NCBI GenBank assembly: GCA_040217175.1
Contig: JAVJNT010000001.1
Location: forward strand, 434,001 to 498,000
Direction of reading: 5' to 3'
Source of the DNA: Phycisphaerales bacterium
GTDB lineage: Bacteria; Planctomycetota; Phycisphaerae; Phycisphaerales; UBA1924
DNA: 64,000 nucleotides
The notes beneath the pieces were generated by a model. It ran no database searches and had not been told where the DNA came from. It was given only the letters and a program-made list of their open reading frames with translations. Shown in pieces: positions 57,356 through 64,000 of the stretch (positions within the stretch are counted from its first letter, which is position 1; every line of letters begins with the position of its first letter). Both the position numbers and the translations under genes were made by a program.

Positions 57356-58189
57356 TTACGGGCAGCCCGCGTCGAACTCGTTGGAGAACGTCAGGAAGTC
57401 GAAGATCGTCAGCACGCCGTCCCCGTCGAAGTCGGCGGTCAGGTCGCCGGCGTCGAACAGGTTCGAGAACGTCAGGAAGTCGAAGATCGTCAGGACGCCG
57501 TCGCCGTCCAGGTCGGCACGGCAGCCGGCGCTGGCCTCCACGAGCAGCACGTCGTCGATGTAGGTCGGGTTGGCGTTGGGGGCGTACAGATCGAGCACGT
57601 CGATCTGGGTCAAGCCGCCGCCAGACACGTTCTCGCTCCAGACCAGGTCTTCGGCGAACGCGACGCCGTTGTAGTAGATGTCGAACGTGTCATTATCGAG
57701 GTCGATCTCGGCCCGCAGCTCGACCCACTCGTCGAGGATCAGGTCGGTCGTGTTGCCATCGAACTGGCTCTCGACCGTCAGGTCGATCGTGCCGAGGCGA
57801 ACCTGCATCGACCAGTTGCTGTCCACCGGACTGGCATCGTTGAACTGGTTGAGGATGATGACGTAGAAGTCGCCGACCGCGGAAGATGACATGAACGTCT
57901 GGCAGGAGAACGTCCACTGGCCGCTGGTCGCGATGGGCGTGCCGCCGTCGCGCATGCGATAGATGATGTCCGTTTCGAACTCGTCAGCCAAGAACGAGTT
58001 CGAACCCGAGGCGGCCTCAGCGTCGGAGACGAGCGCGTCGATACCGCCGGGCCACAGGTCCCAGCCACCCTGGCCGGCCACGCCCGAACCGGCCGTGTAG
58101 TCCTCGAATCCGTCGTTGATCAGCGTCGTCTGGGCCAAAGCCGGTGCGGCGATGCCGCACGCAAGAGCAATAGATATCGCAGTTCGCAT
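57356..58189 (-). CDS. secreted protein with jelly-roll-like body and GC-type dockerin tail
   Basis: A 277-residue protein with a signal peptide (MRTAISIALACGIAAPALAQ). Residues about 21-215 look like a concanavalin/LamG-type beta sandwich: TLINDGFEDYTAGSGVAGQGGWDLW at the start, SGQWTFSCQTFMSS, DEWVELRAEIDLDNDTFDIYYNGVAF and YIDDVLLVEAS at the end. The last 55 residues are a GC-type dockerin with two FDGDGVLTIFDFLTFSN loops ending FDAGCP. Bodies of this type often bind or degrade polysaccharide, but no catalytic residues are seen. It is divergent from the second ECF sigma operon. Confidence 0.85.
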   Translation of the reverse strand: MRTAISIALACGIAAPALAQTTLINDGFEDYTAGSGVAGQGGWDLWPGGIDALVSDAEAASGSNSFLADEFETDIIYRMRDGGTPIATSGQWTFSCQTFMSSSAVGDFYVIILNQFNDASPVDSNWSMQVRLGTIDLTVESQFDGNTTDLILDEWVELRAEIDLDNDTFDIYYNGVAFAEDLVWSENVSGGGLTQIDVLDLYAPNANPTYIDDVLLVEASAGCRADLDGDGVLTIFDFLTFSNLFDAGDLTADFDGDGVLTIFDFLTFSNEFDAGCP

Positions 58190-58551
58190 GGCGAACCTCC
58201 CCTTTGTCGTGTTTCCTTGGAGAGGTCTTCAGCGTCCGCGATCGACGGAATCAAGGCCCTCGACGACGCCGAGCGGGCAGCACGACGTCCGACGAGGGAC
58301 GCAGCGACGTGCGCCCCGATTCCAACACGATCGACCGACGTTCGGCAACCATACCGACATCTGAACAACTCCCCACGGCGGGACCGAGCATCCCCTTTAC
58401 CAACCACAGTTTCCACAATCTTGCTCAAGAATCAATAGGTGATAACCCGCGTAGGACCAAAATCGTCGTGGGTGCGGTCGCTGCAACGGCTCCGTCTACA
58501 CTGCGTACGTTGGCTCGGCCGTCGAGGAGCACCAAGGGGGGCCATGCCCGC
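58190..58551. other. 362-bp divergent region between the dockerin gene and the sigma gene
   Basis: No gene is supported; the plus-strand frame that is open here lacks protein character and has no ribosome site. The middle (about 58405-58445) is unusually AT-rich for this genome and is the likely promoter zone for both genes. AAGGGGGG at 58534-58541 is the likely ribosome site of the sigma gene. I could not define -35/-10 boxes. Confidence 0.4.
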
Positions 58552-59154
58552 GTGGCGGACGACGAGACCCAACTCATCCAGCGCGCCAAGGCCGGCGACG
58601 GTGCTGCTGCCGCAGAGATCGTCGAGCGCTTTCAGCATCGGATCTTCACGCTGTGCCTGCGGCTGCTGGGCAATCGGGACGATGCCGAAGAACTCACCCA
58701 GGAGACGCTGGTCAAGGCCCTCACGGGGCTCGAGCGGTTCGATGGCAGGGCGTCGCTGTCCACCTGGCTCCACCGGATTGCTACGAACGCCTGTTATTCG
58801 CGGATGCGTTCGGATCATGTTCGAAATCGGGGCCGCGTGCCCTGGCCCGAAGACGGGGAACCTGCGGCTGCCTCACGCGTCCAAAGTGGCGACGAGTCCG
58901 TCGATGCCGGCCAACGCCGACGCGACGTGGCGGCAGCGCTGGAGGGATTGCAAGCCGAGCACCGCGTGGTGCTCGTGCTCCGCGACGTGCAGGGACTGGA
59001 GTACGAACAGTTGGCCGACGTGCTGGGCGTGCCAGTGGGAACCATCAAGAGCCGGCTGTTCCGGGCCAGGGTCGCCCTGCGCGAGTCCATCGAGACGCTG
59101 GAGTCTGGTTCGACGGTGCGACGTGACCGCGCAGGCCGGGGAGACCGCTCGTGA
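58552..59154 (+). CDS. ECF-type RNA polymerase sigma factor
   Basis: I choose GTG 58552, giving 200 residues starting VADDETQLIQRAKAGD; the upstream in-frame extension to 58204 has no protein character. Region 2 is AAAEIVERFQHRIFTLCLRLLGNRDDAEELTQETLVKAL and FDGRASLSTWLHRIATNACYSRMR; region 4 is ALEGLQAEHRVVLVLRDVQGLEYEQLADVLGVPVGTIKSRLFRARVALRE. These are typical of RpoE-like factors. The next gene overlaps it by 4 bp (ATGA) and probably encodes its membrane regulator. An in-frame-shifted ATG at 58543 would give a different, non-matching product. Confidence 0.92.
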   Translation: MADDETQLIQRAKAGDGAAAAEIVERFQHRIFTLCLRLLGNRDDAEELTQETLVKALTGLERFDGRASLSTWLHRIATNACYSRMRSDHVRNRGRVPWPEDGEPAAASRVQSGDESVDAGQRRRDVAAALEGLQAEHRVVLVLRDVQGLEYEQLADVLGVPVGTIKSRLFRARVALRESIETLESGSTVRRDRAGRGDRS

Positions 59155-60290
59155 TGCACGCCGGCTTCGATCCAGATCGTGACGTGCCCGACGGCATGTC
59201 CGAGGCCGATCTGCTGGCGTACGTCGAAGCCGATGCAGCGCAGATCTCGGCCGCGCGTCCGGAGTCGATCCTCGGACGCGTTGAGTCGGCACGGCGGAGC
59301 GATGCGAGGCTCGCCGCGATGCTCGATGCCATGCGCATCGACCGCGCCGCGATGGGATCGCTCGACGCGCCCGCGCCATCGGAATCGGTCGCGATCGCCG
59401 TGCTCGAAGAGCACGAGCGCCAGTCGCTGCTCGCCCTTTCGGACATGGCAACACGCGGGCCCCGCGCGGCTCGCGAGCAAGACGACGAGTCGTTTTCCTT
59501 CTCCGCGATGCCGCGCTGGTTCAAGCCCTCGCTCGCCGTCGCCGCAGCGCTGGCTATTGCCTTCGGAGCGTGGCAACTCGGACCGCTGCTGCTTCCCCAG
59601 CAGCCGGTGACGCCCGGGCCGGCCGTCGCGATAGAGGACGGCGATACCAACGAGTCGCCTTCCGCGACGCCACCCGACGATCCAATCGCCATCGCGACGA
59701 TGGAACGACAGGCTCCGATAGCTCCGGGCCCGCAGCCGTTGATCCCATCGGCCGAGCAGGTGCTCGCCGCGCGTCTCGACATGCCCGTATCCGACGCGCT
59801 CGAAGTGGCACGCGAGGGCCGTCTGCTCATCTTGGTCGACGTCAAGAAATCGGCCGTGGCGATCGACGCCGCATCGCGACTGGCCGAACGTCCGGTGGAC
59901 GCGACATGGCGGCTGCGAGACGCCGACGGCGAGCTCATCGCGGCGATGGCCACGCCGGCCCACGCCCGAATCATCGGCCTGGAGGACGCCGGCGACGGAC
60001 TGCTCGCCGAATCGCGGGGGCCGATTGGCCAGATCGAGGTCGTCATGGCTTCGGCCCCGATGGTCTCGATGGCCGAAGCATCGGCGTCTCCCGCAGCCAT
60101 GCTCGCGCTTCTCGACGGGCTCGGGCACCTCGGCGAGAGCATCCGCGTCGTAACGCTCGATGAGCCCCTGCCCGGCGCGGGAACCATCGATCCCGCCGCC
60201 GATGACTTCAGCGTCCTGTGGTGGAACGACGACCCGGCGACGTGGCAACCCAGAGCGGCGATCCCAGTGCGCTTCGTCGAGTCCCGCTAG
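59151..60290 (+). CDS. membrane protein, probable anti-sigma factor of the second ECF pair
   Basis: A 379-residue protein from ATG 59151, overlapping the sigma gene by 4 bp. The cytosolic N-terminal part (1-120) is helical and acidic, starting with DVPDGMSEADLLAYVEADAAQI. One membrane helix follows (about 126-147, PSLAVAAALAIAFGAWQLGPLLL), then a Pro-rich linker and a periplasmic beta domain (about 195-379) with LLILVDVKKSAVAIDAASRL and TWRLRDADGELIAAMATPAHARIIGLED. There is no zinc anti-sigma motif. Topology and coupling support an anti-sigma role with a periplasmic sensor, as inference. Its stop overlaps that of the convergent next gene. Confidence 0.65.
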   Translation: MMHAGFDPDRDVPDGMSEADLLAYVEADAAQISAARPESILGRVESARRSDARLAAMLDAMRIDRAAMGSLDAPAPSESVAIAVLEEHERQSLLALSDMATRGPRAAREQDDESFSFSAMPRWFKPSLAVAAALAIAFGAWQLGPLLLPQQPVTPGPAVAIEDGDTNESPSATPPDDPIAIATMERQAPIAPGPQPLIPSAEQVLAARLDMPVSDALEVAREGRLLILVDVKKSAVAIDAASRLAERPVDATWRLRDADGELIAAMATPAHARIIGLEDAGDGLLAESRGPIGQIEVVMASAPMVSMAEASASPAAMLALLDGLGHLGESIRVVTLDEPLPGAGTIDPAADDFSVLWWNDDPATWQPRAAIPVRFVESR

Positions 60291-61048
60291 CCTGCCGCGA
60301 GATACGCGCTGGCACGCCTCGGCCAGCGGTTGCGACGCATCAACTTCGAGATCTGCGGGTCGGCCAGGTACATCCGCACCGCCTCCTCGGGGAGCGACCG
60401 CGATTGCTCGCTGGGTGCCGAAGATGGTGCCCGGTCTTCCAATTCTTTCGACGATCCGTGGTAGTGCCCCTCGCAGTACTCGACCGCTCGCGTGACGCGT
60501 GCCTTGTCCTTCGACAGGCCCCACGCCTTGAACAGCCGCGTAAAGAACCTGCTCGGGTTCGCCCGGAACTGCTCGAACGTCAACGGCGCGGATGATTCCG
60601 ACCAGTGTGAGGCGAACGCCTTGTAGTGGTCAAGCTCGAAGTTCGGTCGCAGGGCGTCGGTCCAGCCCCGGGCGTAGAGGCTGTTGAGCCTCGTCAGAGG
60701 GTTCCGGGCCAGCCAGACTGCTCGATGCTCGGGAAAGGCGCGCCAGAACTGGGCGGGCGGAGGCCGAAGGTGAGGGTGCTTCACAACGATCGCTTCGCTC
60801 CCGTCCGCGATCTCGCCCAGCACGCGCGTTGCGAGTTCGATCGTCGCCGGATCTTCCAGCATGCACTGCCCGGCCAGGTGGGCCTTGACCAGTTCGGCCT
60901 GGCTTGCCGGGTAGTTGTATGGCTCGACCGTACGGTCCCAAGGCCCAAGCGGCTCGTCGGCCACCGGCCAGCCCAGAGCGTGCGCGGCGGCGTAGGCCGT
61001 GACCGATGAGCCGCTGCGCGGAAGCGAAAAGATCCAATAGGCACGCAT
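60287..61048 (-). CDS. sulfotransferase-like P-loop protein
   Basis: From ATG 61048 the product has 253 residues and opens RAYWIFSLPRSGSSVTAYAAAHAL; LPRSGSS (9-15) is the 5'-phosphosulfate-binding loop of sulfotransferases. The second site appears as HRAVWLARNPLTRLNSLYARGW (the R-x-P-x3-xxS pattern that binds the 3'-phosphate). It is the third gene of a leftward operon after a nucleotidyltransferase fusion and a CMP-sugar synthetase, so it may modify a surface glycan with sulfate. A GTG at 61069 is an alternative start. Confidence 0.75.
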   Translation of the reverse strand: MRAYWIFSLPRSGSSVTAYAAAHALGWPVADEPLGPWDRTVEPYNYPASQAELVKAHLAGQCMLEDPATIELATRVLGEIADGSEAIVVKHPHLRPPPAQFWRAFPEHRAVWLARNPLTRLNSLYARGWTDALRPNFELDHYKAFASHWSESSAPLTFEQFRANPSRFFTRLFKAWGLSKDKARVTRAVEYCEGHYHGSSKELEDRAPSSAPSEQSRSLPEEAVRMYLADPQISKLMRRNRWPRRASAYLAAG

Positions 61049-61084
61049 GGCTTCAGTTGTAGGCCGCACAGTCGGGAAGCGTGC

Positions 61085-61840
61085 TCATTGAGTGGCGAGC
61101 GTGAGACGGCGACGCAGCAATTGGTCCGCCACGGCTTGGTCGAGTTCGTCGTCGATGTCGACGACGCCGCCGGGCTCGGTCGTGATGGCACGATGGTCCT
61201 TGCCAAGGAAGGCATGGGGTTGATTCGTCTCGGCTGCCGCCGCATCAAGTACCGAGCGACGCACCACGATCACGCCACCATCGGGCACGTAGGCAGGCTC
61301 CAGGTCCTGCCGCCGGTAGATTCCGCCGAACAGACGATCGCCCTGCCACGGCCGGACGATGCCGGATGCATCGACGCGCGACGTCCAAGTCGGATGATGC
61401 TTGCCGACCCGCGCATAGCTCTGCACGCTGTCGCATCCGCTCTCGCGGAACAACTCGATGGCATCAGCAACGAGGCCCGTCGGGCGGACCGGGACGTTCG
61501 CGTAGAGGATGACGACGGCTGCATCGTCGGGGACGCGCCCGCTGCCATCGGCGAGCGCCACGGCCGAGCGGGCCGCTGCATCGATCGTGGCGGTGTCGCT
61601 GGCAAGCTCGGCTGGCCGAGGCCAGATCTCGATACCGGTCTTCTCGGCAAGTTCGACGATTTCTTGGTCGTCCGTCGAGATGCCAATCCGCGCGAGCGAC
61701 GGCGTGCTGCGGGCATGTTCGATGGTCCACGCCACGCACGGCTGGCCGGCAATCGTCGCCCGATTCTTGCCCGGGAGGCCCTTGCTCCCACCGCGTGCCA
61801 GGATCGCCGCGATCGCCGTATCGCCTTGCTGCTTCGTCAT
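61085..61840 (-). CDS. acylneuraminate cytidylyltransferase family protein (CMP-sugar synthetase)
   Basis: A 251-residue enzyme from ATG 61840. The nucleotide-binding motif IAAILARGGSKGLPGKN (10-26) and the following VAWTIEHARSTPSLARIGISTDDQEIVELAEKTG are typical of NeuA/PseF/LegF enzymes that activate nonulosonic acids with CTP. Further hits are VVILYANVPVRPTGLVADAI (normally LLQPTSPLR; altered here) and VVDIDDELD near the end (metal site). The altered PTSPLR motif leaves the sugar uncertain. It overlaps the upstream gene by 4 bp (ATGA). Together with its neighbours it suggests surface glycan synthesis. Confidence 0.85.
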   Translation of the reverse strand: MTKQQGDTAIAAILARGGSKGLPGKNRATIAGQPCVAWTIEHARSTPSLARIGISTDDQEIVELAEKTGIEIWPRPAELASDTATIDAAARSAVALADGSGRVPDDAAVVILYANVPVRPTGLVADAIELFRESGCDSVQSYARVGKHHPTWTSRVDASGIVRPWQGDRLFGGIYRRQDLEPAYVPDGGVIVVRRSVLDAAAAETNQPHAFLGKDHRAITTEPGGVVDIDDELDQAVADQLLRRRLTLATQ

Positions 61841-64000
61841 GCGCCACCCCCGACGCTGGCGGCGGACTGCGCTCGGGTCTGACGGTCTTCACGATCCAGC
61901 CGCCGCCGTGCAGCGGCGGGCAACGGCAGCGCTGCGAGCCGCCCAGCCCCAGCCGCAGGGTCGGGCACGATCATCGCCGCCCCGAAGCGCATGATCATCT
62001 CGGCGTACTGCTCGAGCAGCGTGGGAAGCATCGCGTCGTTGCGGACCAGCCGGGGCACGATCCATGGCGTTGCAAGCCCGCGCGCCGTGTCTGGCAGCAA
62101 CTCCTCGATCGGCGGCGGGAAGTGGGGGTCGGCCACGTCCACGCTGATGACGTCGACGCCGGCGCGCCGAAGTCGCTCCAACTCCTCGTCGCCCCACGCC
62201 AGCGGCGTGCGAACGTGGACCGCGGCAGCGCCATGCCCCCGCAGTTCACCGGCAAGCTCTTGGGCGAACTCCGTGAAGCCGCATCGCTCGCAGTCGAGCG
62301 TGATCGCCGCATCGGTCGCGCCCTTGGCGAATGCAAGGACACGCTGCCGAAGATCGTCGTCGGGCTCATCACCCAGCACCGCACGCAGGTGCGTCGGTCG
62401 CTGTGGCGCCGACCGGGTGAGGTCAACCAGCATGCTCGTTGCCGAGGCACCACCCGCTGCGCGCTCGAGCGCGGGCAACAGCGCCGCCAGCCGGTCGTGG
62501 CTGTCGGGAATCAGACGCCTGCCGAGATCACGGAGCTCGGGATCGACCGTCACGCAGATCTCGCCCGCAATCGGGTCGGGGCGCGGAGCATGGGGCGTGT
62601 ATGACACCAGCCCGCCGATCGTCGCCACGGGTCCTGCCAGCGGATTCTCGGCGATCTCGGCGACCGCGGGCCTTGCGAGCGCACATGCGGCAAGCCCTGC
62701 GGGCGCCTGCGCGAACGCGATATGACGCGCTGCGGGATCCACCAGCAGACGTTCGGCCACGCGATCGGTGATCTCGGCATCCAGCAGGGCCCAATCGCCG
62801 CCCAGCACGAGCGCCCCCGGGGCGTCGAGCTCGTCGACGATGGCTAGCGACGACACAGGATCGAACGCCTCGTCGTGCGGCGTGAGCGACGCAAGCCCGC
62901 CGCGGAAGCTGGAAGGACTCAACGCCCGTGCCGCGCCGATCGCTCGACGGCGATCGTCGAGGTCCTCGCTCGCTTGACGTACGTCGACGCGCAGTCCCCG
63001 AGGTGCCCTCTCGGCCAAGCGTGTTGCGAAGGCGACGTCGGGCGAGATGAGCGTGACGCTCGACACGCGCTCGCATCGTGCCAGGGTCGCCAGCGTGACG
63101 TCGAAGATGGACTTTCCGCCGATGACGGGAGCCGATGGGTCGGGTCCTCGAGTTCGATCCTGGTTCAGGCCGCCCGTCGCCGGATCGACCCGGACCAGCG
63201 CGGGCAATCGGCCCTGAACGTCTTCGGACATGGAGCAAACCTGGGGCTTGCCGTGCCCGTCCTCGGTTGATCTCAGGAGCGAGGCCATGCGATCGGCGGC
63301 GTCTGCGAGCCACGCCAAGTTCTCGGCGTCGCGCTCGATGCGCTGCGACTGCACGTCGCGCTCATCGGCACCCTCGAACTGGATCGCGATGGCCCTGTCC
63401 CGCTTGGCTCGACGCAGCCCACCGGTCTGGTTGAGCAGGTGGGTGAGCCAGAACGCGGGCTGCAGCCCCTGCGCCTCGTCACGAACGGCGTGGATCTCGC
63501 GCACCTGCTCGTTCATCTCCTGTGCATCGCCGAAGGCATCGAGGGATCGGACCATCTCTTCGGCTCGACGCGACAGCGTGGCTAACGTATCGCAGGTGCT
63601 TGCAGCCGATTCAAGAGCTCGATTGACCAGGGCCGCAGCGCTCTCGACCTGCGGATGCGGTGGAAGCGAGACCGGCTGTCCATAGCGATCGATCGCCTCG
63701 TCGAGCGCCATCGGCGTCGTGTGGGCCTTGGCCGCCCCGCGGCCGGCGTCGATGACCATCCGGCCTTGCTCTTCATCTTCTGCGAAGGCGTGCTCGAACT
63801 GCAGCAGGTACGTATGCAACTGCTCGTCCGTCGCGATCGGCAGGCCTTCCCGGTCGATCGCCTGGCGGAGCATTCGACGGGCCCGTCCGAGCCGCTCGGC
63901 CTCCATCATCTCAAGCGTCCGGAACTCGCCCAGCTCGCCCGCCCAGACGCCGTGGATCGCGGCGCCGGCGCCGTAGTACAACCCATCGGTGTACGCGAGA
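61837..64000 (-). CDS. nucleotidyltransferase fused to a radical-SAM/SPASM-like domain lacking its cysteines (cut by window edge)
   Basis: The frame is open to position 64000 without a stop, so the real start is outside the window; 721 codons or so are visible. The N-terminal visible part (LYYGAGAAIHGVWAGELGEFRTLEMMEAE) is helical. Residues about 270-470 look like a sugar nucleotidyltransferase (LVRVDPATGGLNQD, IGGKSIFDVTLATLARCERVSSVTLISPD). The C-terminal 220 residues recall the radical SAM barrel of nucleotidyltransferase-SPASM fusion proteins (LRRAGVDVISVDVADPHFPP; TPWIVPRLVRNDAMLPTLLEQYAEMIMRFGAAMIVPD), but no CxxxCxxC motif is present. It is coupled to the CMP-sugar synthetase gene. Assignment of the C-terminal part is by resemblance only. 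Confidence 0.6.
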   Translation of the reverse strand, partial: LAYTDGLYYGAGAAIHGVWAGELGEFRTLEMMEAERLGRARRMLRQAIDREGLPIATDEQLHTYLLQFEHAFAEDEEQGRMVIDAGRGAAKAHTTPMALDEAIDRYGQPVSLPPHPQVESAAALVNRALESAASTCDTLATLSRRAEEMVRSLDAFGDAQEMNEQVREIHAVRDEAQGLQPAFWLTHLLNQTGGLRRAKRDRAIAIQFEGADERDVQSQRIERDAENLAWLADAADRMASLLRSTEDGHGKPQVCSMSEDVQGRLPALVRVDPATGGLNQDRTRGPDPSAPVIGGKSIFDVTLATLARCERVSSVTLISPDVAFATRLAERAPRGLRVDVRQASEDLDDRRRAIGAARALSPSSFRGGLASLTPHDEAFDPVSSLAIVDELDAPGALVLGGDWALLDAEITDRVAERLLVDPAARHIAFAQAPAGLAACALARPAVAEIAENPLAGPVATIGGLVSYTPHAPRPDPIAGEICVTVDPELRDLGRRLIPDSHDRLAALLPALERAAGGASATSMLVDLTRSAPQRPTHLRAVLGDEPDDDLRQRVLAFAKGATDAAITLDCERCGFTEFAQELAGELRGHGAAAVHVRTPLAWGDEELERLRRAGVDVISVDVADPHFPPPIEELLPDTARGLATPWIVPRLVRNDAMLPTLLEQYAEMIMRFGAAMIVPDPAAGAGRLAALPLPAAARRRLDREDRQTRAQSAASVGGGA

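Overview
The window reads as a chromosomal segment of a GC-rich planctomycete, most likely of the class Phycisphaerae. Four secreted proteins end in a doubled D-x-D-x-DG-x-LTIFDFL calcium-loop motif closing with FDAGCP or FDAGCD, the tail NCBI calls a GC-type dockerin and which I know mainly from Phycisphaerales. Gene starts, GTG use and GC content fit that assignment; this is inference from sequence character, not a database match.

Region 1 (1-15.9 kb) is a heavy-metal efflux block. Two RND operons lie head to tail on the minus strand. Operon I (about 7514 to 1) encodes a small His-rich secreted protein, a TolC-type channel, an adaptor, an RND pump, a His-rich lipoprotein and a CDF exporter cut by the window edge. 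Operon II (about 15238 to 7801) encodes a Cys-rich secreted protein, a TolC-type channel, an adaptor with a duplicated Cys-rich metal-binding head, a CzcA-type pump with the Zn/Co/Cd signature, and a short CDF protein. A divergent ArsR/SmtB gene and a perfect 14+14 bp palindrome (15275-15308) lie at the head of operon II. A strong terminator (15940-15975) closes the block.

Region 2 (16-32 kb) is mostly housekeeping or periplasmic: a thioredoxin-fold lipoprotein, DUF2200, a 1266-residue fusion of an M14 carboxypeptidase to an S9 (DPP IV type) peptidase, a TolB-like propeller, a lipoprotein related to the His-rich one of operon I, tRNA-Thr(CGU), an M28 peptidase with PDZ, DoxX, an ABC-2 exporter with a methyltransferase, two rhodanese proteins including a persulfide-dioxygenase type, SurE and an RNHCP protein.

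Region 3 (32-46 kb) holds two dockerin-tailed secreted proteins around an 11-copy 21-bp tandem repeat, a Bcp-type peroxiredoxin, an aminotransferase, a phosphohexomutase, an ECF sigma operon next to a 989-residue secreted protein, and several small unknown genes.

Region 4 (46-53 kb) is the most unusual part: DUF3467, then GAF-HlyD, then PqqD-like/M50/HlyD, then a truncated SecA-like ATPase, tightly packed on the plus strand. The last two genes overlap. I propose an envelope-spanning export or signalling machine with a dedicated SecA motor.

Region 5 (53-64 kb) has a seven-bladed FG-GAP protein with a dockerin tail, a second 21-bp repeat array related to the first, an FN3-like protein, leucyl aminopeptidase, a fourth dockerin protein, a second ECF sigma/anti-sigma pair, and a glycan-type operon (sulfotransferase-like protein, CMP-sugar synthetase, and a nucleotidyltransferase fused to a radical-SAM-like domain that seems to lack its cysteines) running off the right edge.
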